64,000 nucleotides of DNA from Desulfovibrio sp. An276 (lineage in GTDB: Bacteria > Desulfobacterota > Desulfovibrionia > Desulfovibrionales > Desulfovibrionaceae). Under the pieces are notes generated by a model. That model saw only the letters and a program-made list of their open reading frames with translations, was not told the origin of the DNA and did not search any database. Shown piece after piece: positions 45,599 to 54,512 of this stretch. How positions within the stretch are numbered: the stretch's first letter is position 1; each line of letters starts with the position of its first letter. Made by a program: the position numbers and the translations under genes. The stretch covers positions 18,677-82,676 of the forward strand of contig NZ_NFJC01000008.1 of assembly GCF_002159665.1 (NCBI RefSeq), in the 5' to 3' direction.

Positions 45599-46749
45599 TG
45601 ACAGATTTCCTTTTCCAGACCCAGGAGGCGTGCGCCGAAAACAAGCCTGAGCCTCAGTTCCTCGGCGCGTTTCTTGTCCTCTTCCCTGGGCTCGAAGACA
45701 GAGACGACCATGCCCCTGCCAAAGGAGCCTCCCAGGCTTTTCTTGAGGCTGTCCAGCTTGTAGATGGCATCGGCTGCCATGGTCGTGGCCTTGCCCTTTT
45801 TGGTCAGATCGCTGGTCTTGCACTCTATGAGATAGAGCACGCTGTTCCTGCTGAAGGCTGCATCGATCTCGTTTTCGACAGCGTCCTTCTGTGCGCCCTT
45901 GACATGGCTGCGGTACTCCAGCGTGATGTTGGCTGCATAGTCGTCAATAAGCTTTTTGCCCCGCATTCCGACAAGGACATATTTGACGTACTCTTCGAGC
46001 CAGCCGCCGTTGCACCACTGGCGGGCTTCTTCGGAGGCATAGGTGATGTTTACAGGGATGTCGCAGGTAACCTTGCCCAGCTCATTTGCGATACGCATGG
46101 CTGCCTCAAAGGCCGACGATGTACGATCAGGCCATGGAACACAAAGATTGTATGAACCCTTGGCATCCGTTGCCGTTTTATTGAAGAGTTTCAGGGCAGT
46201 CTGATTGTTCAGGAAGAGCCCAAGCAGTTTTTTCAGAAGAGCGTGTCTTTCCTGGGTCACAGCCTCCTTGTCCCTGCTGGCAATGGTGTGCCCGGAACCT
46301 GCAAAGAGGATCTCTGCAATGGAAAAATTGCAGGAGAGGGGGTAGCTTTCCATGTCTCCGGCAAGGTGCAGGATCTGGCCCTGCTGGGTGTCCACATAGA
46401 AGATGAATGTTTCAAGTTCGCTCATGTTGGCCCATTCGACCGCCATGAGGGCCATGACCTTGGTGCCACCTGTCACGTTGATGGCTACAGGCCCCTGTAT
46501 GCTCTCGCCTATGGCGCACAGGCAGTTGAAGACTTCGTTGTGCCCAGCTGTGGGAATGGAGTGCTGTTCTACCTTGCAACCCTTGCGTTTCAGAGCCTGC
46601 TCCAGAATGTCGGCCTTTTCCTTCATGCGTTCCGTTACCACAAGATGTACCGTGCGCGGCATGGGAGCGGAGAAGCAGACGCCGAGATAGTTTGGCAGGG
46701 TCTGTTCGGAAACAAGGCAAATCTGGGTATCGTATCCTTCAAACGACAT
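45583..46749 (-). CDS. CARF-PD-(D/E)XK nuclease, Card1/Can2-like (DUF1887)
   Basis: A 388-residue second ancillary effector. The N-terminal CARF domain carries INVTGGTKVMALMAVEWA near residue 95, much like its neighbour. A linker and wHTH-type segment follow. The C-terminal restriction-type nuclease core has D296 in NEIDAAF and E309-C-K311 in LIECKTSDL, the PD-(D/E)XK active site. Known Card1 enzymes cut single-stranded RNA and DNA when bound to cyclic tetra-adenylate. ATG 46749 has AAGGGGG at proper spacing; the ATG six bases earlier abuts it. A promoter sits just upstream. Confidence 0.85.
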   Translation of the reverse strand: MSFEGYDTQICLVSEQTLPNYLGVCFSAPMPRTVHLVVTERMKEKADILEQALKRKGCKVEQHSIPTAGHNEVFNCLCAIGESIQGPVAINVTGGTKVMALMAVEWANMSELETFIFYVDTQQGQILHLAGDMESYPLSCNFSIAEILFAGSGHTIASRDKEAVTQERHALLKKLLGLFLNNQTALKLFNKTATDAKGSYNLCVPWPDRTSSAFEAAMRIANELGKVTCDIPVNITYASEEARQWCNGGWLEEYVKYVLVGMRGKKLIDDYAANITLEYRSHVKGAQKDAVENEIDAAFSRNSVLYLIECKTSDLTKKGKATTMAADAIYKLDSLKKSLGGSFGRGMVVSVFEPREEDKKRAEELRLRLVFGARLLGLEKEICQWIAN

Positions 46750-46788
46750 TGGCATCCCCCTTTGGTGATATGGTTGCAGATGGGGATA

Positions 46789-46817
46789 ATACTACTTTTC
46801 GGACAGGATGGTGGCAA
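46789..46817 (-). promoter_or_regulatory. Promoter for the two CARF effector genes
   Basis: On the minus strand TTGCCA (46812-46817) and TAGTAT (46789-46794) are 17 bases apart, 40 bases before the Card1-like start, in the gap after the second cas2. Confidence 0.5.
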
Positions 46818-46828
46818 GGTTTTGGGTT

Positions 46829-47113
46829 TCAGAAGACGTGCCAGGCCCTGTCCGGAAGTTCCGGCTTTCCAATGCCTGCGCCCGTGCGCTTTGCCTCGCA
46901 GGCCTCGCACAGGCGAAAAATCTTGATGCCATCCTCCTCGGGATCGATGATGCCGAGCATCCTGCGCTTCATCTGCCAGAGTTCCGCGTCTTCAAGCTCT
47001 GCCTGAAAGACCGACTTTTGCATGCGCAAGCCGTAGTCTTCGGCAATCTTTGCAAGCCTGCGCAGGCGTACAGGATCCCTGATATCGTAGACAATGAGAT
47101 AGGTTTGCCGCAT
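46829..47113 (-). CDS. cas2: Cas2 (second of two tandem copies)
   Basis: A 94-residue spacer-integration protein. The ferredoxin-like fold starts with TYLIVYDIRD, with the conserved first-strand Asp, followed by YGLRMQKSVFQAEL, the usual second motif. It ends with an extra loop containing C-x2-C (RLCEAC), also present in its partner. The ATG lies one base after the stop of the upstream cas2. It diverges clearly in sequence from the first copy, so the two are old duplicates or of separate origin. Confidence 0.9.
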   Translation of the reverse strand: MRQTYLIVYDIRDPVRLRRLAKIAEDYGLRMQKSVFQAELEDAELWQMKRRMLGIIDPEEDGIKIFRLCEACEAKRTGAGIGKPELPDRAWHVF

Positions 47114-47114
47114 C

Positions 47115-47390
47115 TCAGATCACCTGCCAGTCCGTCTGCACAAGCGAAATACCCTGTCCGAGGACAACGACTCCGCCTGCGCATCTGCGGCAGAGGGGAT
47201 AGACAAGCAGGGAGTCGCTCTCGGGATCGATGTACGAGGTGAGCCTTGAGACAAGGCGGAGGATTTCGTCGGACTGAAGCTCGCACTCGAAAACCGATCT
47301 CTGGCTGTTGAACCCAAGTTCACTCAGGATACGAAAGATCTTGAGACGGTTTTCGTTGTCGCTGATGTCGTAGGCGATGACGGTGTGCAT
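47115..47390 (-). CDS. cas2: Cas2 (first of two tandem copies)
   Basis: A 91-residue Cas2 with TVIAYDISDNENRLKIFRIL at the start and LGFNSQRSVFECEL after it. The C-terminus has C-x2-C (PLCRRC) and a VVVLGQGISLV strand that may pair in the Cas2 dimer. It begins four bases after the cas1 stop. Both tandem copies keep the fold-defining strands and the Asp, so neither looks dead. Confidence 0.92.
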   Translation of the reverse strand: MHTVIAYDISDNENRLKIFRILSELGFNSQRSVFECELQSDEILRLVSRLTSYIDPESDSLLVYPLCRRCAGGVVVLGQGISLVQTDWQVI

Positions 47391-47394
47391 GGTG

Positions 47395-48555
47395 TCACCT
47401 TAAGGTCAGGGGAGCATAGCTTTCCGCAGAACCATCAATGACCCGCCTGAGTTGCCGTGCCTGATAGACAATGGCCTCGCCGTAGGTCATTTCCCTGTTT
47501 GCATGGGGATGGTGGAAAGTGGTCTCCATTTTCTGCGAGAAGGCAGAAATGACGGTCTTTATGGCATTCTTCGTGAGCAGGATGGCCCTGGATGGCTCCT
47601 GGGGAAGCTCGTTTTCTCCCTCCGGATCTCCACAATCCTCTTCCGCGACCGATTGCGTCGAACCAGACTCCGATATGGCACCCACGGGATCGGACAGAAC
47701 CTTTTTGAGGTTTTCGTTCTTGCGGTCCTCTTCGGTCAGCACAGGTTCCGGCTGCACAGGCTTGGGGGACTCGAAGTCGTCCTTGTGGAGCATGCTCATG
47801 TTGAAAAGGGACAGTGTCAGGGTGTCCGCGAGCAGGGCTCGGAACTCCTCGACCAGATCCAGGGGCAGGCTCGCCCTGCCGTAGGACAGGTCATGCAATA
47901 TGCCAGGCTGAGGATCAAGGCCTGCCCGGCGTATGGCAGCGTGGCAGCGATTGGTCAAAAGCGTGTAGAGGAAGGAGAGAACGCAGTTGACCGGATCTGT
48001 CGGGGGCCTGCGCACCCTTTTCCTGAAGCCCCAGTCCTTGGTGAAGCCCAGTTGCAGGTGAGGGAAGTAGATGGCAGCAGCCTTGCCTTCGATACCGCGC
48101 AGGGCGTCACAGGTGGTGGCGCGCTCAAGGCCGCGGGCAAGCTCGCGAATATTGTTTGCGGCCACAAGTGCCTGAGGCTTGTTTCTGGCTCTCTTGATGC
48201 GCGCAAGAACAGTGGCCTGGTTGAGAATCTTGGCGAGAACAACGCTGCGTCCAAGCCTGAGGCGGAAGTCCAGATCATCGCAAAGTGCAAACTGCCTTTT
48301 GCGCAATGTCGCATTGGCCGGCTCCTGCATGGCAAGCCTGCCAACATAACTGCCGTCCTTTCGGAGAAATACTGTGTCTATATCCTTCCAGAAAAGAACG
48401 TGCATGGCTGGTGCCGTGATGGAGACGTTGCCGAATAGGACAATCTGCTCAAGATGACTTGCAAAGAGTGTTTGTTTGAAATCCTTGCCGTGAACAATCA
48501 GACGGCGTCCTTCTTTTTCTATTCTAGCGCCTTGTGACGTGATATATACTACCAT
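47395..48555 (-). CDS. cas1: Cas1 integrase with an acidic insertion
   Basis: The 386-residue integrase that inserts new spacers. Active-site residues are E156 (LRGIEGKAAA), H221 (PGILHDLSYGR) and E236/E237 (LVEEFRALL). Between the catalytic core and the last helices there is an insertion of roughly 60 residues (about 262-325), rich in Glu, Pro and Ser, that typical Cas1 proteins of 320-340 residues lack. The start at 48555 follows AGAGAG. It lies between the decayed end of the array and the cas2 pair. Confidence 0.93.
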   Translation of the reverse strand: MVVYITSQGARIEKEGRRLIVHGKDFKQTLFASHLEQIVLFGNVSITAPAMHVLFWKDIDTVFLRKDGSYVGRLAMQEPANATLRKRQFALCDDLDFRLRLGRSVVLAKILNQATVLARIKRARNKPQALVAANNIRELARGLERATTCDALRGIEGKAAAIYFPHLQLGFTKDWGFRKRVRRPPTDPVNCVLSFLYTLLTNRCHAAIRRAGLDPQPGILHDLSYGRASLPLDLVEEFRALLADTLTLSLFNMSMLHKDDFESPKPVQPEPVLTEEDRKNENLKKVLSDPVGAISESGSTQSVAEEDCGDPEGENELPQEPSRAILLTKNAIKTVISAFSQKMETTFHHPHANREMTYGEAIVYQARQLRRVIDGSAESYAPLTLR

Positions 48556-48594
48556 GGATTTCTCTCTGTAATTTTTAAGTTAAAAGACTATTTT

Positions 48595-48628
48595 GTGTAA
48601 TACATTTGAAATTCAGGTAAATATAAAG
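48595..48628 (-). repeat. Heavily decayed CRISPR repeat outside the array
   Basis: Sequence GTGTAATACATTTGAAATTC followed by AGGTAAATATAAAG lines up with the array consensus over its whole length, with about nine changes. It is one unit beyond the first recognisable repeat. Confidence 0.65.
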
Positions 48629-48688
48629 CATACTAGATATGCTAGTTTGTGTAATATACATACTTTTAGCTCTTGATATTTCTATTTT

Positions 48689-51600
48689 GTCGTAATCCCT
48701 ATGAGATTCAGGTCAATTCAAAGGACGGCATACACACCGAAGGTCCTGCCGAGTTCCTAGCGTCGTAATCCCAATTGTTTTAGGTCAATTCAAAGCTGAT
48801 GCTCTTTGAGGTGATCAATCTGCGCTATGAAGCATGGTCGTAATCCCTATGAGTTTCAGGTCAATTCAAAGTGTGAAGAAGGACGGCACCGTGGGCAAGG
48901 CCATACGGTACATGTCGTAATCCCTATGAGTTTCAGGTCAATTCAAAGCGTGAGCGTGGAGACGATGAGGAGCGTGCCAGCCTCTGGAGCCGGTCGTAAT
49001 CCCTATGAGTTTCAGGTCAATTCAAAGCTGCGTGGATACCTGGACCATGAGATTGGTCATGTGCTGTAGTCGTAATCCCTATGAGATTCAGATCAATACA
49101 AAGTCGCTATCTTGGCGACGGAGCCTATGCGCCGCAGATTGTGCAGCGTCGTAATCCCTATGAGATTCAGGTCAATACAAAGGCGGACTACGGCCACGTT
49201 CTCTTCAACACACCTATCAAGGCCGTCGTAATCCCTATGAGATTCAGGTCAATACAAAGAATTGGACAAGTTGGGCAAGGACGTCAAGGCACAAGTCCTG
49301 TCGTAATCCCTATGAGATTCAGGTCAATACAAAGTAAAAAGGAACTGTAAAATTTGTTAAAATGCCCCATAGGGGGGCAGGGGTCGTAATCCCTATGAGA
49401 TTCAGGTCAATACAAAGGTTCTATTCCCGTATCTCTTCTTGTGGAGAAATTGGCAAGAAGGTCGTAATCCCTATGAGATTCAGGTCAATACAAAGACCAT
49501 GGCACAGATGAAGATTATGCTCGAAAGCGAAGAGAGTCGTAATCCCTATGAGATTCAGGTCAATACAAAGCAAGAAGCGGATTCTGGATCAGCTTGCCGA
49601 CTCCGGTCTGTCTGGTCGTAATCCCTATGAGATTCAGGTCAATACAAAGCATCAATTGGCGGAACACCCCCGATCCTAATTGGATTGAAGTGTCGTAATC
49701 CCTATGAGATTCAGGTCAATACAAAGTGACAAGCGACATCAGTGAACTTCTTCGTGAGGGCTACCAGGTCGTAATCCCTATGAGATTCAGGTCAATACAA
49801 AGGAGTTCACAGGATTCTGTCCGGAGTGCGGTGCCGAGATGGGTCGTAATCCCTATGAGATTCAGGTCAATACAAAGCAACCCACTATAAGGAGGAAACT
49901 ATGGACGAAAGAATTAACGAGTCGTAATCCCTATGAGATTCAGGTCAATACAAAGAGCTTGCCGAGTTTCCCGTAACCCATGCCAGCCGTCTGGCGTCGT
50001 AATCCCTATGAGATTCAGGTCAATACAAAGGTGCCGATACCGTCAAGGCAGATCTTCCCATGTGAAGGCAGTCGTAATCCCTATGAGATTCAGGTCAATA
50101 CAAAGAACTTGGCTGGATCGTGTCTGTGCAGTCGCCTCTACTTGGTCGTAATCCCTATGAGATTCAGGTCAATACAAAGGCTCCCAACCTTTTGCATGGA
50201 GACAGCACCCAAAGCACGTCGTAATCCCTATGAGATTCAGGTCAATACAAAGAAGTCCTTCTTTAAGGTTTCTGTCAAGACTGTAGACGGAAACAGTCGT
50301 AATCCCTATGAGATTCAGGTCAATACAAAGCTGAAACCATGGACGGGATCACATTGTGGAGCTTTGCGTCGTAATCCCTATGAGATTCAGGTCAATACAA
50401 AGAATCCGCCGCGCCGTGTCTCAAAAGGACCTCAGAATGTGGTCCGGTCGTAATCCCTATGAGATTCAGGTCAATACAAAGAAAGACTATAGAATTTTCG
50501 TTCACTCCGAACATTAAGGTCGTAATCCCTATGAGATTCAGGTCAATACAAAGTAACTTTTCCGACCTTGAAGTTCTGACTGTTGAAACTGAAAACGGTC
50601 GTAATCCCTATGAGATTCAGGTCAATACAAAGGAGGACTCCCAAAAGGACCAATACCATGACAAAGACCGCTTGTCGTAATCCCTATGAGATTCAGGTCA
50701 ATACAAAGCCAAGAAGACCGTCCGCACAAAGGACGGCGTGAAGTCCATTGAAGTCGTAATCCCTATGAGATTCAGGTCAATACAAAGAAACTTTTGCCAT
50801 GAACTTGAGGAGGGCAATCAATGCATCCAATGTCGTAATCCCTATGAGATTTAGGTCAATACAAAGAACGAATACACGGCATGCCTATGCACCGTGTGGC
50901 CCGTCGTAATCCCTATGAGATTCAGGTCAATACAAAGGTGCAAAGAAGTTTGTTGGTACGTTCACTGTGTGGACGTACATGTCGTAATCCCTATGAGATT
51001 CAGGTCAATACAAAGGGGATCTAGTCGTTACACAATTGATAGCACAAAGGGAACTTGGTCGTAATCCCTATGAGATTCAGGTCAATACAAAGAGTCGGTG
51101 AACTTTACATGCCCGACCTCGTGGTCCAGATATGTCGTAATCCCTATGAGATTCAGGTCAATACAAAGTTCTGTATTGCCGTTGTAGTCACAACCTCCGG
51201 AAACGCTGTGTCGTAATCCCTATGAGATTCAGGTCAATACAAAGCTTATTCCTTGCCCCGCTGCAAAGTGTACAGGTTGGGATCTGTGTCGTAATCCCTA
51301 TGAGATTCAGGTCAATACAAAGACAGAGCTGCTTGATGAAATAGCAGAGGAGAACTAGACATGAGTCGTAATCCCTATGAGATTCAGGTCAATACAAAGG
51401 GACCAGTCGATCCTTGTCGTTAAGCGCCCGCGCAACGCACACGTCGTAATCCCTATGAGATTCAGGTCAATACAAAGTCGCACAAGACGGAACTTCTTAC
51501 AATCCGTCTTGAAAAGGAAGTCGTAATCCCTATGAGATTCAGGTCAATACAAAGGTTGAAATCCTTATGGCACAATGTAGCAATACTGATTTACTGTCGT

Positions 51601-51710
51601 AATCCCTATGAGATTCAGGTCAATACAAAGTGTCAATCAGTACGGGCAAGAGATCGCCCGCATCGACCCCCAGAAGTCGTAATCCCTATGAGATTCAGGT
51701 CAATACAAAG
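48689..51710 (-). CRISPR. Type III-A CRISPR array, 40 repeats and 39 spacers
   Basis: The 35-base repeat, read on the plus strand, is GTCGTAATCCCTATGAG then ATTCAGGTCAATACAAAG. I placed 40 copies by eye, starting at 48689 and ending at 51710, with spacers of 36-48 bases. The first five copies end AATTCAAAG, three of them have GAGTTTC, and the second (48762-48795) is badly altered; from the sixth on nearly all are identical except the one at 50832. Decay at the left end marks it as the old, leader-distal end. So transcription runs leftwards, in line with the cas genes, and the mature 5' handle would be ATTACGAC. Apparent reading frames in here are artefacts. Confidence 0.97.
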
Positions 51711-51936
51711 TCTACAGTCAAATTTGCAAAAGATACTCTGAAGTTAGTAGCTTGTTTTCGCGAACCTCCTGCCAACTCATTCCAGTCCAGTGGAACAATT
51801 GATCTTCAAAATTGTAACTTGTTGTATTCATAGCAATTTTCCCTTGCGCGAACCTTTTCGAGTTTAAATTTGCAACCTATTGAAATCACAGATGATCACA
51901 AAAACGAGATTTTTCGCGAAAAGGTTCGCGCATCTG
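51711..51936 (-). promoter_or_regulatory. CRISPR leader region
   Basis: A 226-base AT-rich gap between csm5 and the newest repeat. It contains the 15-base inverted repeat GCGCGAACCTTTTCG (51846-51860) and CGAAAAGGTTCGCGC (51917-51931), plus a third CGCGAACCT at 51759. These may be sites for integration or regulation. Confidence 0.65.
51718..51831 (-). CDS. Possible 37-residue small protein encoded in the CRISPR leader
   Basis: The minus strand has ATG at 51831, preceded by AAGGGA, and reads MNTTSYNFEDQLFHWTGMSW to a stop 7 bases short of the first repeat. Composition is protein-like, with several aromatic residues, but the length allows a chance frame. It resembles nothing I know. Confidence 0.25.
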   Translation of the reverse strand: MNTTSYNFEDQLFHWTGMSWQEVRENKLLTSEYLLQI

Positions 51937-53523
51937 TCATCCTGGGAGCAGGGCCTTGACCTGCTTGATCTTCTCCTGCTGCTTCTTGGATTGCTTGCCA
52001 TCCCATTTGCCAAGATGAGACCAGCAATTTTTGAGGGCCTCAGCTGCCTTTGCCTTCATGTCAGGCTGCCATCCCTGCATTTCTGTGTAGAGCTGCATGG
52101 AAAGAGCCTCATCCTGGCTTTCCTGAAGTTGCAAGAGCCTTGCTTCTTCGGGTGAAAGCTCGGCCATGCGACTTGCAAGTTCTGCCTTCCTCTCTTCTTC
52201 CTCCCTAGCCTTTTGTTCAGCTGCTTCCCGAGCTTTTGCGAGTTCGGTCTGTTTCTCCGCTGCCTTTTGAGCTGCTTCCATGGCCTTGTTGCGCAGTGCA
52301 AGCAGGCGCTCACTTCTGGACTGGGCTTCGCGAGCTAATGCCTCTTCGGTTCTGGCTATTCCCTTGGTGTACTCCTCCACACTACAGAAGTGTAGGAGTA
52401 CCCATCCAAAGGGCAAAACTCCGTTGGCAAGCGTTCGTGTTGTTCCATAGGGCTTGGGCTTTCCGTCCTTGCCCTTGCTGGTAAAGGGCCTGTTGCTGTC
52501 CACGGTGACGCACTCCACATGGGAGTAGTGCCCTATGCGCAACAGCATGGTGTTGGCGTCCAGGTTTTCCACTGTGTCAGCCACCTTTTTCAATGCCTCA
52601 CGCGTGGCAGCAAAGTGGGGCAGCTGATAGAATTTGTCCATGTCCTTCCGGAAACGCTCCAGATAGAAGCCGTTGCAAAGCTTCATCAGAGCCAAAGGTT
52701 CTATCGTACGCCCACCGGGCAGGGTGATGGCAGGCGTTTTTCCGGAGCTGTCCAGCATCATGCGTCCCCACAAGGGACCGCTGCTGGGCATGATGGCTTC
52801 GCAGGGTGTCTTGGGCGTCCCCTTTTTCTCCTTGTTGCGGCTTTGTTCCACTGCGCGGACAATGGCGCAGGCAGAATTCAGAGTCATGCAGTCGGAGAGC
52901 TTTAAAGCCTGCATGGCGTGCTCATTGATGGGACCAAACATATCGGTCAGGGCCGTGTTGATATTCCCTCGCCTGTCCTGAGCCATGACGTCGCGCAGCA
53001 GTGGTTTGCCACGCCTTTTCCGTTCCAGATCCAGGAAGTTGATGAGGGGCGTGCTGATGGCACCCTTGAGGGACGATCCAGGGATATAGGGGCAGTCATT
53101 CGCGGGATTGCGCAGTGCAAGAGCCACTTCTCCCTTCTTGTCCTTCTGGCTTTTGCTGTCCCTGGTTCTGCTGTTTCCTGGAGTTCCGCCATAGGCCTGC
53201 GAAAGTTCCCGGGCCAGAGTGTCGTCAATGGATCTGAAGTTGATTCCGAACAGGTTCGGATCCACCTTCTCGTTCAACATGCTGCGTATCTGCGCGACAT
53301 CTCCACTGGCTATGGTCTTTTGCACGGATGCGTCATCGGCGTTTTGCATGAGCCAGCCCTGCAGATCGATGCAGCAAAGCCAGTTTTGGTTGCCTATCTT
53401 GCGGATGACGTAATCAAGAGGGGAGAGCTCATCATTGGAGCCTATGTAGACAGGAGTGAGCACCTCAATCCAGAAGGGAACAAAGCCCTTTTCCTGCCAG
53501 CTGCGGGGCATCTTGTCAGGCAT
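51937..53523 (-). CDS. csm5: Csm5, RAMP protein with a long coiled-coil tail
   Basis: The crRNA 3'-end cap of the Csm complex. The RAMP start VPFWIEVLTPVYIGSND is at residues 15-31, and the glycine loop YIPGSSLKGAI follows near residue 146. The RAMP part ends by about residue 385. After it comes a strongly charged, alanine-rich helix (about 385-470, for example AAEKQTELAKAREAAEQKAR) and a basic end. Csm5 proteins are usually near 350-400 residues, so this tail is extra. Its start overlaps the csm4 stop by eight bases. Confidence 0.88.
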   Translation of the reverse strand: MPDKMPRSWQEKGFVPFWIEVLTPVYIGSNDELSPLDYVIRKIGNQNWLCCIDLQGWLMQNADDASVQKTIASGDVAQIRSMLNEKVDPNLFGINFRSIDDTLARELSQAYGGTPGNSRTRDSKSQKDKKGEVALALRNPANDCPYIPGSSLKGAISTPLINFLDLERKRRGKPLLRDVMAQDRRGNINTALTDMFGPINEHAMQALKLSDCMTLNSACAIVRAVEQSRNKEKKGTPKTPCEAIMPSSGPLWGRMMLDSSGKTPAITLPGGRTIEPLALMKLCNGFYLERFRKDMDKFYQLPHFAATREALKKVADTVENLDANTMLLRIGHYSHVECVTVDSNRPFTSKGKDGKPKPYGTTRTLANGVLPFGWVLLHFCSVEEYTKGIARTEEALAREAQSRSERLLALRNKAMEAAQKAAEKQTELAKAREAAEQKAREEEERKAELASRMAELSPEEARLLQLQESQDEALSMQLYTEMQGWQPDMKAKAAEALKNCWSHLGKWDGKQSKKQQEKIKQVKALLPG

Positions 53524-54502
53524 TGCTCACCTCCTCAATATTTTCCTCGGCCAGCCTGCAGGGCAGCGTCAGGGGCTGGGTTATCTGCACTATGTCCGGG
53601 TTGGCGTTGAGCCCCTTCAGGACAAAGGGACCTTTCGGCAAACCTGTGAGCACGGCACCCTCCTGAACACATAAAAACGGACTTTTGTAGGGATTGCCGC
53701 GGCTTATGCCCTGTCCTGCCTTGCCGCTCTTCACCTCCACCGCGTACCAGCCGTCAAGATCGCGCATGTCCGGGGCGGAGAGTATGGAGACAAGAAGGCA
53801 GTGGGGCAAAGCTTCTGTCTGAGGAGCAAAGCCCGCATCTTCCTCTATGGAAAAGCCGCCCTTGCCTGTGCTCGCGTCCCTGCCAAAGCCAATCTGGCCT
53901 ATGCGGCGCAGGCGCTCAAGCAGCGCGGGACTGTCCTCTGTCTGTGCGTAGAGGTGGTACAGCATGCCTTCGGCAGGCCAATAGGCGTGGGAGACAAAGA
54001 GGCCTCCATCGAGGGCAGCACTGGAGTTGCGGGAAATGGTAACATGCATTTCCTGCTGTCTTTTGGCAACTGGCGTCTCCCAGAGCCCGGGATTTTTGCA
54101 AAACTCCGCAAAGAGGTCCGCAACAGAGAGGCTTTTGCAATGCCTTTGCCAGACGGACAGGGGCAAAAAGCGCTTTTTGCGGTACTTCTTGAAGAGGCTC
54201 AGGGCCTCGAAGGCGGAGAACAGTTTGCCTTTTTCCCCGACAAATGCTCCCTTTTCCAGAAGATCTGCAAAGCGCTTGCGGGGAAGGGGCGGGAGCTTCG
54301 GGGCAAAGACCGTGTCCTTCGGCATGGCGGAGGAAAGGACAAAGGGCGGCCTGCCATCCATGAAGGCGGAAATTTCCGCCCGCAGGGCGTCTTCCCCCTC
54401 GTCCTCGGCCAGCCTGTAGAGCAGAAGGCCTGCCAGCGTGTCGCTGCGCAAAGGCGTGCCCCAGGCGGATTCGGGTTTTACAATGTAGCGATGCAGAGAC
54501 AT
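53516..54502 (-). CDS. csm4: Csm4, RAMP protein
   Basis: The 328-residue protein that holds the crRNA 5' handle and docks on Cas10. It shows the usual N-terminus (LHRYIVKPESAWGTPLRSDTLAG), a PPFVLSSAMPKDTVFAPKLP segment and the glycine-rich loop RIGQIGFGRDASTGKG near residue 215. ATG 54502 is preceded by GGAGGT. It overlaps csm5 and follows csm3 by ten bases. Confidence 0.9.
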   Translation of the reverse strand: MSLHRYIVKPESAWGTPLRSDTLAGLLLYRLAEDEGEDALRAEISAFMDGRPPFVLSSAMPKDTVFAPKLPPLPRKRFADLLEKGAFVGEKGKLFSAFEALSLFKKYRKKRFLPLSVWQRHCKSLSVADLFAEFCKNPGLWETPVAKRQQEMHVTISRNSSAALDGGLFVSHAYWPAEGMLYHLYAQTEDSPALLERLRRIGQIGFGRDASTGKGGFSIEEDAGFAPQTEALPHCLLVSILSAPDMRDLDGWYAVEVKSGKAGQGISRGNPYKSPFLCVQEGAVLTGLPKGPFVLKGLNANPDIVQITQPLTLPCRLAEENIEEVSNA

Positions 54503-54512
54503 GTGACCTCCG

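Noticed and set aside
48827..51741. Open frames within the array repeatedly translating as RNPYEIQVNTK or VVIPMRFRSIQ
   Set aside because: They are translations of the CRISPR repeat; period and spacers show an array, not a repeat protein.
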